A stretch of 11,387 nucleotides of DNA from Acidobacteriota bacterium. GTDB lineage: Bacteria; Acidobacteriota; UBA6911; JACQSX01. The notes below the pieces were generated by a model. It did no database searches. It had not been told where the DNA came from and worked only from the letters and a program-made list of their open reading frames with translations. The stretch covers positions 1 to 11,387 of the forward strand of contig JACQGG010000185.1 in the NCBI GenBank assembly GCA_016199665.1, written 5' to 3'. The position numbers were made by a program, and so were the translations under genes. Below, in pieces: positions 1 to 6,355 of this stretch (position 1 is the first letter of the stretch; the number at the start of each line of letters is the position of its first letter).

Positions 1-138
1 CCACCACCCCCACCACCCCATCCCGACCAGGCAGGCGCAGAGCCCTGCCAGCGCCAGCAGCAGGATCACGGACTTTTCAGCGGGAAAGCCGCTCCCGGAA
101 ACTGAGACGTTCTGGCGCAGGAGATTGATGCGAATCAT
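1..138 (-). CDS. pilN: Type IV pilus assembly protein PilN, N-terminal fragment
   Basis: Only the first 46 codons are inside the window; the gene runs off the left edge. PilN is a bitopic inner-membrane protein of the type IV pilus alignment complex whose short cytoplasmic N-terminus docks into a groove of PilM. The reading begins MIRINLLRQN, carrying the INLL motif typical of PilN tails (most homologues have INLLP; here the next residue is Arg). A hydrophobic stretch at about residues 23-40 is the expected single membrane helix, and it ends in a Trp-rich run (GWWGWW) at the predicted periplasmic boundary. The start lies 12 nt after the pilM stop on the same strand, so the two genes are very likely co-transcribed. 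No strong Shine-Dalgarno sequence is visible, which suggests translational coupling. Motif, helix and gene order agree, so the call is firm despite the truncation. Confidence 0.88.
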   Translation of the reverse strand, partial: MIRINLLRQNVSVSGSGFPAEKSVILLLALAGLCACLVGMGWWGWW

Positions 139-150
139 CTTTGTTGGGTC

Positions 151-1203
151 CTATTCACCCGTGGTGCGCACCGCCAGGCCCACGGCCACTGCCATGTCGG
201 GCGCCACGGCGCGCAGTTCATCCCGGGATAAGCCGGATGGAAGTTTCTTAACCACGCGGAACGAGTCGAAGAGTTCAATCGGGAGCTGCAATTTCCGGTG
301 AAAATGGTCCGTCAGACCGGGGATGTGACCGCCGCCGCCGGACAAGTACATCTTGTGAATTTCAAAGGTGGACGACAAGGTTTTGAAATAATCCAGGGTC
401 TTGTGAATCTCCAGAGCCAGAATCTCCGAGACGGTGGTCATAATTCTCTCCGCCTGCTGGCCCTCCTCGGCGCTCCGGAAGTCGCCGTGCGTCAGGCGCT
501 CCGCATCTTCTCGGCTGACCCGCATCTCTTTCTGGAAAAAGTCGCAATAGTGGCCGGTTCCAATCGTGATATCCCGAGTAAACAGGAATTCGCTGCCCCG
601 CACCACGCTGAAGATCATGGTGCTGGCGCCAATGTCAACCAGGGCGACGACCAGATCCGGGTCGGGCGCGTAGTTCAGTTTGTAAGCATTCTGCAGAGCG
701 AATGCATCAACATCGACCACCACCGGTACTTTGCCTGCCATAGAGATCACACCGGTTTGATCGGTGATCCTCTCTTTCTTGGCGGCAACCAGGATAATAT
801 CCATGGAGCCGCCGGAAGGATTGGTCCTGAGGACATGGTAGTCGATGTGCACATCCGCAATTTCGAACGGAATATACTGGGCCGCCTCCCACTGGATGGA
901 CTCGTCAAGTTCCCGCGGCGTCTGCAGAGGGACTGTTATTTTCTTTACGATGACACAGTGACCGGAGAGCGAGGTCGCAATCCTGCGATTTCTGATCCGT
1001 TTATCCCGAAAGAGGCGGGTGATGGCATCGGCCACGGGAACCTTGGCAATGATGGCGCCGTCAACGACTGCGCCGGGTGGCAGCGGCGCCATTCCCAGGT
1101 TCGCCAGTTCGCAGCCGCCGCCGGACAACGGCCGCAGTTCAGCGACTTTGACCGCCGCCGACCCGATATCCAGCCCCACCAGTGATTTCTTTCGCTTTAG
1201 CAT
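151..1203 (-). CDS. pilM: Type IV pilus assembly ATPase-fold protein PilM
   Basis: 350 aa, the usual length for PilM, a cytoplasmic actin/FtsA-like protein that binds ATP and the N-terminal tail of PilN and links the pilus motor to the alignment complex. The phosphate-1 loop is visible at residues 8-20 (LVGLDIGSAAVKV), the family hallmark QWEAAQYIPFEI at 104-115, a second phosphate loop at about 187-200 (ALVDIGAST) and the adenosine-side glycine motif LSGGGGHIPG at 287-296. The start ATG is chosen because the beta strand of the nucleotide fold begins only seven residues later. There is no good Shine-Dalgarno sequence upstream. It is the first gene of a minus-strand operon with pilN, transcribed divergently from the ribosomal protein operon. 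No recognisable sigma-70 promoter was found for it in the 334-bp spacer. Confidence 0.95.
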   Translation of the reverse strand: MLKRKKSLVGLDIGSAAVKVAELRPLSGGGCELANLGMAPLPPGAVVDGAIIAKVPVADAITRLFRDKRIRNRRIATSLSGHCVIVKKITVPLQTPRELDESIQWEAAQYIPFEIADVHIDYHVLRTNPSGGSMDIILVAAKKERITDQTGVISMAGKVPVVVDVDAFALQNAYKLNYAPDPDLVVALVDIGASTMIFSVVRGSEFLFTRDITIGTGHYCDFFQKEMRVSREDAERLTHGDFRSAEEGQQAERIMTTVSEILALEIHKTLDYFKTLSSTFEIHKMYLSGGGGHIPGLTDHFHRKLQLPIELFDSFRVVKKLPSGLSRDELRAVAPDMAVAVGLAVRTTGE

Positions 1204-1462
1204 TCGTGTTTAGCCGGGCAAAATGCGCGCTGCCGCCTCCGACTTTACAGCCGGCAAGGGAGTTTGCAGCGCCGCGCGGCGGCAGTGCCGTGAGAGACGC
1301 GCATTGACCGCCCTAAAGAGGTTAATCGATGTCTGCACTTGTTGCTGTGACCCGGCGCACAGCGACTGCGCGACCCGCGAATGTGCGCGCCTTCACTCTT
1401 TTCATGGCGGTCTAAACTGCGCCGGGAGCGCTTTTGCGAGAAAGAAACGCGAGAAAAACGCG

Positions 1463-1489
1463 TTGACACCTTTTTTCTTTTCCTATAAT
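1463..1489 (+). promoter_or_regulatory. Sigma-70-type promoter of the rplM operon
   Basis: A perfect TTGACA at 1463-1468 and a perfect TATAAT at 1484-1489 lie on the sense strand of rplM. The spacer is 15 bp and pyrimidine-rich, shorter than the 17-bp optimum, which would weaken an otherwise consensus promoter. Transcription would begin near 1495-1498, giving a leader of about 45 nt. Two perfect hexamers in a GC-rich region just before a ribosomal operon make chance unlikely. Confidence 0.82.
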
Positions 1490-1500
1490 TTGGGTATTTC

Positions 1501-1517
1501 CGCTTAACGCGTAAGCG
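1501..1517 (+). promoter_or_regulatory. Leader hairpin in front of rplM
   Basis: A perfect 6-bp inverted repeat CGCTTA/TAAGCG with a 5-nt ACGCG loop begins a few bases after the predicted transcription start and ends just before the AAAGGTG ribosome binding site (1521-1527). In RNA it would be a 17-nt stem-loop at the extreme 5' end of the operon mRNA. Ribosomal protein operons are often controlled by a product binding such a leader, so L13 autoregulation is possible. An mRNA-stabilising 5' hairpin is equally possible. The repeat is seen; its function is inferred. Confidence 0.45.
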
Positions 1518-1540
1518 CGCAAAGGTGTCCGAGCATTGTG

Positions 1541-1984
1541 ATGAAGACGTACCTTCCCAAGGTGGATGAACTGCAGAGGAATCAGAGGTGGTATCTGCTT
1601 GATGCCGAAGGGGCTGTGTTGGGGCGCCTGGCCTCTCAGGTCGCTACCTTGTTGATGGGTAAGGATCAGGCATGTTATACTCCATTCTTTGACACGGGTG
1701 CGTTCGTCATCGTCGTCAACGCCGGGAAGGTGCGGCTGACGGGGCGCAAGCTGGACCAGAAGTTGTACCGAAGCCACAGCGGCATTCCCGGCGGCTTCAA
1801 AGAGATCTCAGCGCGAGACAGGCTGGCGCGCTTTCCGGAGAAGATCATCGAAGATGCCGTCAACGGCATGCTGCCCAAGAACAGGCTGGGACGGGCGATG
1901 GCTCGCAAGTTGAAGGTGTATGGCGGCAAGGACCATCGGCATCAGGCGCAGAAGCCGATTCCTGTCGAGGTTGGGAATCGCTAA
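1541..1984 (+). CDS. rplM: 50S ribosomal protein L13
   Basis: 147 aa from the ATG at 1541, close to the usual 142-150. L13 is an early-assembling protein of the large subunit that binds 23S rRNA. The N-terminus MKTYLPK matches the common MKT[FY] start of the family, followed by WYLLDAEGAVLGRLAS (residues 17-32), YTPFFDTG and the C-terminal signature MLPKNRLGRAMARKLKVY. A GTG three bases upstream (1538) could also start the frame, adding one residue. The ATG is preferred because homologues begin MKT; the AAAGGTG motif at 1521-1527 is 10 nt from the GTG and 13 nt from the ATG, so the GTG is not excluded. It is the first gene of the six-gene translation operon and 12 nt from rpsI. The region after the HSG segment is a little divergent but complete. 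Confidence 0.96.
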   Translation: MKTYLPKVDELQRNQRWYLLDAEGAVLGRLASQVATLLMGKDQACYTPFFDTGAFVIVVNAGKVRLTGRKLDQKLYRSHSGIPGGFKEISARDRLARFPEKIIEDAVNGMLPKNRLGRAMARKLKVYGGKDHRHQAQKPIPVEVGNR

Positions 1985-1989
1985 AGGAG
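1984..1989 (+). promoter_or_regulatory. Shine-Dalgarno sequence fixing the TTG start of rpsI
   Basis: AAGGAG overlaps the last base of the rplM stop codon and lies 7 nt before the TTG at 1997. No ATG or GTG gives the conserved S9 N-terminus, so this site decides the start and couples rpsI to rplM. Confidence 0.85.
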
Positions 1990-1996
1990 TCACTGG

Positions 1997-2389
1997 TTGG
2001 ATAAAACTCAATATTACGGCACGGGCCGGCGCAAGAGTTCCACCGCGCGTGTTTTCATGATGCCGGGCAACGGCGAGATGGTAGTCAACCGGTCCGATGT
2101 GGCTGAGTACTTCCGCAATCAGTCTCAGCAAATGGTTATCAAGCAGCCTCTTCTTCTCACCGACAACCTGGGCAAATTTGACGTATACGCAAACGTGGCC
2201 GGCGGCGGCATCTCGGGCCAGGCCGACGCCGTGCGGCTGGGGATTGCCAAAGCCTTGCTTGACTTCAACGTTGAGTTGCGGCCGCGCTTGAAGAAGGCCG
2301 GTTTGCTGACTCGTGACTCGCGAATCAAGGAACGCAAGAAGTACGGGCAGAAGGGCGCGCGCAAGAGATTTCAGTTTTCGAAACGTTAG
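1997..2389 (+). CDS. rpsI: 30S ribosomal protein S9
   Basis: 130 aa, the standard length. S9 sits in the head of the small subunit, and its C-terminal tail reaches the P-site tRNA. Seen here are YYGTGRRKSSTARVF near the start (residues 6-20), the glycine-rich VAGGGISGQADAVRLGIAKAL in the middle and the invariant basic ending with RKRFQFSKR, whose last residues contact tRNA. The start is a TTG, supported by AAGGAG 7 nt upstream; the first ATG inside the frame would delete the conserved GTGRRK motif. It follows rplM by 12 nt, the almost universal L13-S9 pairing, and precedes rpsB by 16 nt. Confidence 0.96.
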   Translation: MDKTQYYGTGRRKSSTARVFMMPGNGEMVVNRSDVAEYFRNQSQQMVIKQPLLLTDNLGKFDVYANVAGGGISGQADAVRLGIAKALLDFNVELRPRLKKAGLLTRDSRIKERKKYGQKGARKRFQFSKR

Positions 2390-2392
2390 CAG

Positions 2393-2398
2393 AGGAGG
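2393..2398 (+). promoter_or_regulatory. Shine-Dalgarno sequence fixing the TTG start of rpsB
   Basis: A full AGGAGG consensus lies 7 nt before the TTG at 2406. An in-frame ATG exists five codons later (2421) but is too far from this site, so the TTG is preferred. The open frame extends further upstream into rpsI, which is not coding in that frame. Confidence 0.85.
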
Positions 2399-2405
2399 AA
2401 CCTGT

Positions 2406-3383
2406 TTGGCCGCTATTTCAATGAAGCAATTGCTGGAAGCCGGAGTTCACTTCGGCCACCAGACGAAGCGGTGGAACCCGAAAATGAAGCCATACATTTT
2501 CGGGGAGCGCAACGGCATCTACATCATCGATCTGCAAAAGACCATTAAACTTTTCAAGGATGCGGTTGACTTTATCACCCACATGGCAACCCAGGGCAAG
2601 ACCTTCCTCTTTGTGGGAACCAAACGGCAGGCGCAGGATGCAATCGTGGAGGAAGCGAGCCGCTGCGGGATGTATTATGTGAACAACCGCTGGCTGGGCG
2701 GGTTGCTCACCAATTTCAGCACGATCCAGAACAGCATCAAGCGGTTTAAAGAACTGGAGACCATGAAGGCCAATGGTCACTACGAGCGGCTGTCCAAGAA
2801 GGAAACCGCCCGGCTGGAAAGAGAACGCCGGCAACTGGAAAAAAATCTTCTTGGAATTCGAGACATGCCCGGCCTTCCGGATGTGCTGTTTGTGATCGAT
2901 TCCAAGAAGGAGGCCATCGCCGTGAGCGAGGCCAAGAAGCTCGGTATTCCGCTGGTGGCCGTCGTGGATACCAACTGCGATCCGGATGACGTTGATTTCG
3001 TAATTCCCGGGAACGATGATGCGCTTCGTGCGGTTCGCCTCTTCGCGTCTACCATCGCCGACGCCATCATCGCCGGCCATAACATGCACCAGATGCGTCG
3101 TGAAATGGAAGCCAAGGACCAGGCGGAATCTGCCGCAGCCGGAGGGGCGGCCAGGATGGCGATCGGCGCTCCCCAGTTTGAGATCGACGAGGCGCAGTCG
3201 ATGGAGCAGGCTGCCGATGCAAGACCCGCCGGCCTGGGAATGCCGCAGGCGGTTGCGCCGGTGGCGCGCGAGTCGGCCCGAAGGAAGACCGCCGGTGCAG
3301 CTCCGGTTGTGACGGAGTTGAACGGCGAAGTGGCGGTCACGGTGGAACCCGTCGGCGACGTTCCCATCGAAACCGAGTCGTAG
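2406..3383 (+). CDS. rpsB: 30S ribosomal protein S2 with long C-terminal extension
   Basis: 325 aa from a TTG start; the E. coli protein has 241. S2 is a late-assembling small-subunit protein at the head-body junction, needed for S1 binding. The core is fully conserved: GVHFGHQT, RWNPKMKPYIFGERNGI, the VGTKRQAQ segment, NRWLGGLLTNF and VDTNCDPDDVDFVIPGNDDA, ending near residue 224 at IADAIIAG. About 101 residues follow, where most homologues have about 20. This tail is rich in Ala, Pro, Glu and Val, contains no recognisable domain and is probably flexible. It stays in frame with no sign of frameshift and has the same GC-rich composition as the core, so I read it as a real lineage-specific extension. 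Start chosen from AGGAGG at 2393-2398 and the homologous MAxxS-M-LL beginning. Confidence 0.95.
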   Translation: MAAISMKQLLEAGVHFGHQTKRWNPKMKPYIFGERNGIYIIDLQKTIKLFKDAVDFITHMATQGKTFLFVGTKRQAQDAIVEEASRCGMYYVNNRWLGGLLTNFSTIQNSIKRFKELETMKANGHYERLSKKETARLERERRQLEKNLLGIRDMPGLPDVLFVIDSKKEAIAVSEAKKLGIPLVAVVDTNCDPDDVDFVIPGNDDALRAVRLFASTIADAIIAGHNMHQMRREMEAKDQAESAAAGGAARMAIGAPQFEIDEAQSMEQAADARPAGLGMPQAVAPVARESARRKTAGAAPVVTELNGEVAVTVEPVGDVPIETES

Positions 3384-3462
3384 TTCTCATCTTTCGCCTT
3401 TTGAGATTCGAGAGGGCTGAATTTCAAGAGGCTATTTTTTTGCCGTCAGCAGGGAGAAATCA

Positions 3463-4350
3463 ATGGAGATTGGAGCCGCGCAGGTGAAACAGTTGCGGGA
3501 TAAGACCGGAGCCGGCTTTATGGACTGCAAGCTGGCTCTGGAAGAGGCCGCGGGCAATGTGGATGATGCCATCATCATCCTCCGGAAAAAGGGCCTGGCG
3601 ACGGCGGCAAAGAAGGCGGGGCGAACCACAAAAGAGGGCGCCGTGGCGGCGCATATCACCGAAAACCACAAAGTCGGAGTGCTGGTTGAAGTGAATTGTG
3701 AAACCGACTTTGTCGCCAAGACCGACCCATTCAAAGATCTGGTGCAAAAAGTTGCCGCGCACATCGCCCATGGTAAGCCCGGCAAGGTGCGCTCCAGTGA
3801 TTCCGGGGCGGGAGAGGCGCTGTTGGACCAGGAACTCGACGGCAGCGCCGGCACGTGGGAACAGTTCATCTCTGGACGAATCGCCCAGATCGGGGAGAAC
3901 ATCGTGGTGCGCCGTTTTTCCCTTTTTGATGGCGATTATTGCCAAGCCTACATTCACGCAGGGGGCCGCGTCGGGACGCTGGTGGAGTTGAGCGGAGCGG
4001 AGGGCGTAGGCGCCGGCGAAGTGTCATCTCTGGCGCGCGACCTGGCCATGCATGTCGCCGCCGCGGACCCTCGTTTTGTTCGCAAAGACGATGTGACGGC
4101 CGAAGACCTGGCCCGCGAGCGTGAAATCTACCGGGAGCAGGCGGTCCAGGAGGGCAAGCCGGCCGGCATTATCGACAAAATTGTTGAAGGGAGACTGTCA
4201 AAGTTTTATTCTGAAGTCTGTCTTTACGATCAAGCCTTTATTAGGGACCCGAATGTCACCGTTGCCAAGCTGATTGCCTCCAGGACGGCAGGCGGTTCTA
4301 AAGTGGCGGTGAAGCGCTTTGCCCGCTATCGCGTGGGAGAGGGTGAATGA
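3463..4350 (+). CDS. tsf: Translation elongation factor Ts
   Basis: 295 aa (E. coli 283). EF-Ts is the cytoplasmic guanine nucleotide exchange factor that recycles EF-Tu. The N-terminal UBA-like domain is clear at residues 1-50 (VKQLRDKTGAGFMDCKLALEE, then NVDDAIIILRKKGL). The exchange motif TDFVAK is at 81-86, where the TDFV residues contact EF-Tu. Two core subdomains follow, with a coiled-coil-like EDLAREREIYREQA region and a terminal KRFARYRVGEGE. The start is well supported by AGGGAG at 3451-3456, 6 nt upstream. It sits 79 nt after rpsB, the longest gap up to that point in the operon, and its stop overlaps the pyrH start by 4 nt (ATGA), indicating translational coupling. Confidence 0.96.
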   Translation: MEIGAAQVKQLRDKTGAGFMDCKLALEEAAGNVDDAIIILRKKGLATAAKKAGRTTKEGAVAAHITENHKVGVLVEVNCETDFVAKTDPFKDLVQKVAAHIAHGKPGKVRSSDSGAGEALLDQELDGSAGTWEQFISGRIAQIGENIVVRRFSLFDGDYCQAYIHAGGRVGTLVELSGAEGVGAGEVSSLARDLAMHVAAADPRFVRKDDVTAEDLAREREIYREQAVQEGKPAGIIDKIVEGRLSKFYSEVCLYDQAFIRDPNVTVAKLIASRTAGGSKVAVKRFARYRVGEGE

Positions 4351-5117
4351 GTCCGAACGGAACGCCTGTAGCCGGCCTGGCCGAGTCAAGAGACGTGTCC
4401 TCGGGCAAACCGGTCTTCAGACGGGTTTTGGTCAAGCTCAGCGGAGAGGCGCTGACCGGCGGGAAAGGCTTTGGCGTCGACCCTGAAATCATGGACGAGA
4501 TCGCGGACCAGATCATTGAGGTTCACAATCTCGGAGTAGAAACAGCGATCGTGGTCGGGGGCGGAAACATCATTCGCGGGGTGTCGGTGAGCGCGGCGGG
4601 GTTGGATCGCGTGTCGGGTGACTACATGGGAATGCTGGCGACGGTGATCAACGCGCTGGCCCTGCAAAATGCCCTCGAAAACAAGGGTGTGTATACGCGA
4701 GTGCTTTCGGCCATCACCATGGCCGAAGTCGCGGAGCCTTTCATCCGCCGCCGTGCGATTCGCCACCTGGAGAAAGGGCGCATCGTCATCTTTGCCGCCG
4801 GAACCGGAAATCCGTACTTTTCCACCGATACGGCGGCTGCGCTGCGCGCGATGGAAATCCGGGCGGAAGTCATTCTAAAGGCGACCAAAGTCGATGGCAT
4901 CTACGACTCGGATCCGATGCAGAACAAGAATGCCACGTTCTTCAAGGAGCTCACGTATTTTCAAGTGCTGGAGAAGGGATTGAAGGTCATGGATGCCACG
5001 GCCATTTCACTGTGCATGGACAATCAACTGCCGATCATTATTTTCAACCTGAAGAAGAATGGAAATATTCGGCGCGCCGTTCTCGGCGAAAAGGTGGGTT
5101 CGCTGATCCGGACATGA
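4347..5117 (+). CDS. pyrH: Uridylate kinase (UMP kinase)
   Basis: 256 aa, somewhat longer than the usual 235-245. PyrH phosphorylates UMP to UDP with ATP in pyrimidine nucleotide synthesis; it is a hexameric amino-acid-kinase-fold enzyme. Visible motifs: VLVKLSGEAL (27-36), VVGGGNIIRG (69-78), GDYMGMLATVINALALQ (91-107), GTGNPYFSTDTAAALRA (152-168), the ATP-side KATKVDGIYDSDP (178-190) and DATAISLCMDNQLPI. The first 20 or so residues precede the conserved KPVFRRVLVKLSG and have no counterpart in typical homologues. A GTG at 4395 (codon 17) is an alternative start giving a standard-length protein. The upstream ATG is preferred because it has a GGGAGAGGG run ending 3 nt before it and forms a 4-nt overlap with tsf. 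Confidence 0.95.
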   Translation: MSPNGTPVAGLAESRDVSSGKPVFRRVLVKLSGEALTGGKGFGVDPEIMDEIADQIIEVHNLGVETAIVVGGGNIIRGVSVSAAGLDRVSGDYMGMLATVINALALQNALENKGVYTRVLSAITMAEVAEPFIRRRAIRHLEKGRIVIFAAGTGNPYFSTDTAAALRAMEIRAEVILKATKVDGIYDSDPMQNKNATFFKELTYFQVLEKGLKVMDATAISLCMDNQLPIIIFNLKKNGNIRRAVLGEKVGSLIRT

Positions 5118-5210
5118 GGGAGACGTCTTCGATCCTTCGCGGCTCAACGACCGGGTTGTCCGCAGCGCAGCTCCCGCGTTGCCGGACCGATAACTTTTGA
5201 CGGAACGATT

Positions 5211-5768
5211 ATGCTGAAGCCGATTATCGAAGAAACTCGAACCCGCATGGAGAAGAGCATTCGCGATCTGGTAGACAATCTGGCTTCCGTGCGCACCGGG
5301 CGCGCATCCGTGCATCTGCTGGATCACATCATGGTGGATTACTACGGGACCCCTACTCCCGTCAATCAGGTGGCCACCTTGCACGTCCCGGAGCCAAGCC
5401 TGATCACGGTGCAGCCCTGGGATCTGTCGAGTCTGGCGGCCATTGACAGGGCCCTCCGGATGTCCGACCTGGGGATCAATCCGGCGTCGGACGGCAAGGT
5501 CATCCGCATTCCCATTCCGCCGCTCACGCAGGAGCGGCGCCAGTCGCTGAGCAAGCACGTGGGGAAAGTCGCCGAGGATCACCGCACTGCAGTACGGCAG
5601 GTCCGGCGTGACTCCAACGAGCACGTCAAGAAGCTGTTTAAAGACAAGAAAATCTCCGAAGACGAGGAAAGAGACACGCTGCAGAAAATCCAGGATCTGA
5701 CCGACAAGTTCATCAAGCAGGTGGATGAGCTGGCGCAGAAGAAGGAACAGGAAATCCTGCAGGTCTAG
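5211..5768 (+). CDS. frr: Ribosome recycling factor
   Basis: 185 aa, exactly the family length. RRF with EF-G splits the post-termination ribosome so it can start another round. The three-helix-bundle domain carries LASVRTGRAS (24-33), the hinge and beta domain DYYGTPTPVNQVA and ITVQPWD (65-71), then RIPIPPLTQERR (99-110) and the conserved RRDSN with Arg132/Arg133 that contact 23S rRNA in homologues. The start ATG has only a weak CGGAA 5 nt upstream, but the N-terminus aligns with the family. It is the last gene of the operon, 93 nt after pyrH, and converges with the minus-strand gene that ends 25 bp downstream. No clear intrinsic terminator is visible between them. Confidence 0.97.
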   Translation: MLKPIIEETRTRMEKSIRDLVDNLASVRTGRASVHLLDHIMVDYYGTPTPVNQVATLHVPEPSLITVQPWDLSSLAAIDRALRMSDLGINPASDGKVIRIPIPPLTQERRQSLSKHVGKVAEDHRTAVRQVRRDSNEHVKKLFKDKKISEDEERDTLQKIQDLTDKFIKQVDELAQKKEQEILQV

Positions 5769-5793
5769 CTTAGCTCATGCGTTGGAATTGTCT

Positions 5794-6267
5794 TCAGTGC
5801 TTGCGGATCCAGTGGCCAAACGCTTTTCCAATGCGTTGAGTCGAGGCGGCAACTTCTGACCATGGCTGCAGGATTGCTTCCTGGACTCGAGCCACCGCTC
5901 CCTGGTAGCGGCGCGCGAGACTGTCCACTTCAGCGTCAAACTCTTGAAGGCGCCGCCGGCCGGCCTGCAGCGTCTGGTCAACCTCTCTTTCAGCCTTCTC
6001 CACCTGCGTCCTGGCTTGCTTCCAGAGAGGGGAAGACTGAGAATTGAGTTCCCGGAGGAACTGTGCCGGGGGCAGTGCCAAGTTTAGACCTGCGGCGGCG
6101 CCTCGGATGACGCTCTCCAGGCCGCGCTGCATCCGCGTCAGAGCGCCGGCCATCGCGTCGATCCCCGCGGAGAGCCGGGTCGCGATCAAGAACGTGACCA
6201 CCGCCTGGAAGACACACGATACTCCGACAATGCCCAAAAAGAGGAACAGCATGGATTCGAAGGTCAT
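5794..6267 (-). CDS. Membrane-anchored coiled-coil protein of unknown function
   Basis: 157 aa, not recognised as a named family. One hydrophobic segment (about residues 6-29, ending FLIATRLS) is an N-terminal signal anchor. The rest is hydrophilic and strongly helical, with heptad-like spacing over about 80-130 (WKQARTQVEKAEREVDQTL and onward). This resembles small bacterial inner-membrane proteins of the DUF948/YtxH kind, but I see no diagnostic motif, so that is only a similarity of shape. It converges with frr and is divergent from tpx, with 120 bp between its start and tpx. No clear promoter or Shine-Dalgarno sequence is seen. Support for coding is its length, the ordered anchor-plus-coil architecture and the absence of a competing frame. 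Confidence 0.7.
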   Translation of the reverse strand: MTFESMLFLFLGIVGVSCVFQAVVTFLIATRLSAGIDAMAGALTRMQRGLESVIRGAAAGLNLALPPAQFLRELNSQSSPLWKQARTQVEKAEREVDQTLQAGRRRLQEFDAEVDSLARRYQGAVARVQEAILQPWSEVAASTQRIGKAFGHWIRKH

Positions 6268-6285
6268 CGATCCAACAAGTCTATC

Positions 6286-6313
6286 ACAGGAAGTTGATGA
6301 TGAACCTTCCTGT
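6286..6313. repeat. Inverted repeat in the tpx upstream region
   Basis: Perfect 8-bp arms ACAGGAAG (6286-6293) and CTTCCTGT (6306-6313) are separated by 12 nt. With one bulged C (6305), two more pairs form, giving a 10-pair stem around a GATGATG loop. It lies between the divergent coiled-coil gene and tpx and ends at the candidate tpx -35 hexamer. That is where a dimeric regulator would bind. It could alternatively form RNA structure in a leader. No U-run follows, so it is not a plausible intrinsic terminator. Confidence 0.55.
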
Positions 6314-6340
6314 TGTGCAAGGTTTTCCCGTTTCTATAGA
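6313..6340 (+). promoter_or_regulatory. Candidate promoter of tpx
   Basis: TTGTGC at 6313-6318 and TATAGA at 6335-6340 are separated by 16 bp. TAGAAT two bases later is an alternative -10 with an 18-bp spacer. The hexamers match the consensus only partly, but this is the only AT-rich stretch upstream of tpx and it sits a sensible distance from the gene. Confidence 0.4.
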
Positions 6341-6355
6341 ATAAAAAGGTTCAAT

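Larger units (their letters stand above)
1204..1540. other. Divergent intergenic region between pilM and rplM
   Basis: About 335 bp with no convincing gene. The rplM-proximal 80 bp hold the promoter and leader hairpin listed separately. The middle is GC-rich and includes one perfect 7-bp inverted repeat (GCGCACA at 1355-1361 and TGTGCGC at 1382-1388) with a 20-nt spacer, of unknown significance. Short open frames cross the region on both strands, but none has a ribosome binding site or recognisable protein. The pilM promoter must lie here or overlap the first codons, but I cannot identify it. Confidence 0.6.

Noticed and set aside
1..20. CCACC-type short repeat at the left edge
   Set aside because: It is explained by the Trp/Gly codons (GWWGWW) of pilN on the minus strand.
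298..1185. A 295-codon open frame on the plus strand opposite pilM
   Set aside because: It is a complete overlap with a well-supported pilM, has no ribosome site or recognisable domain, and long antisense frames are expected in GC-rich coding DNA.
2780..3427. Long minus-strand open frame (215 codons) opposite rpsB
   Set aside because: It is the shadow of rpsB with Ser/Ala-rich low-complexity translation and no domain.
3385..3443. Possible terminator or attenuator between rpsB and tsf (TCTCA/TGAGA and a run of seven T)
   Set aside because: The stem is only 5 bp with a 12-nt loop and is about 30 nt away from the T-run, so it does not form an intrinsic terminator.
5114..5200. 28-codon open frame starting in an ATGA overlap with the pyrH stop and ending before frr
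   Set aside because: There is no ribosome site and no protein-like composition. The overlap alone is weak evidence, so it is not annotated.
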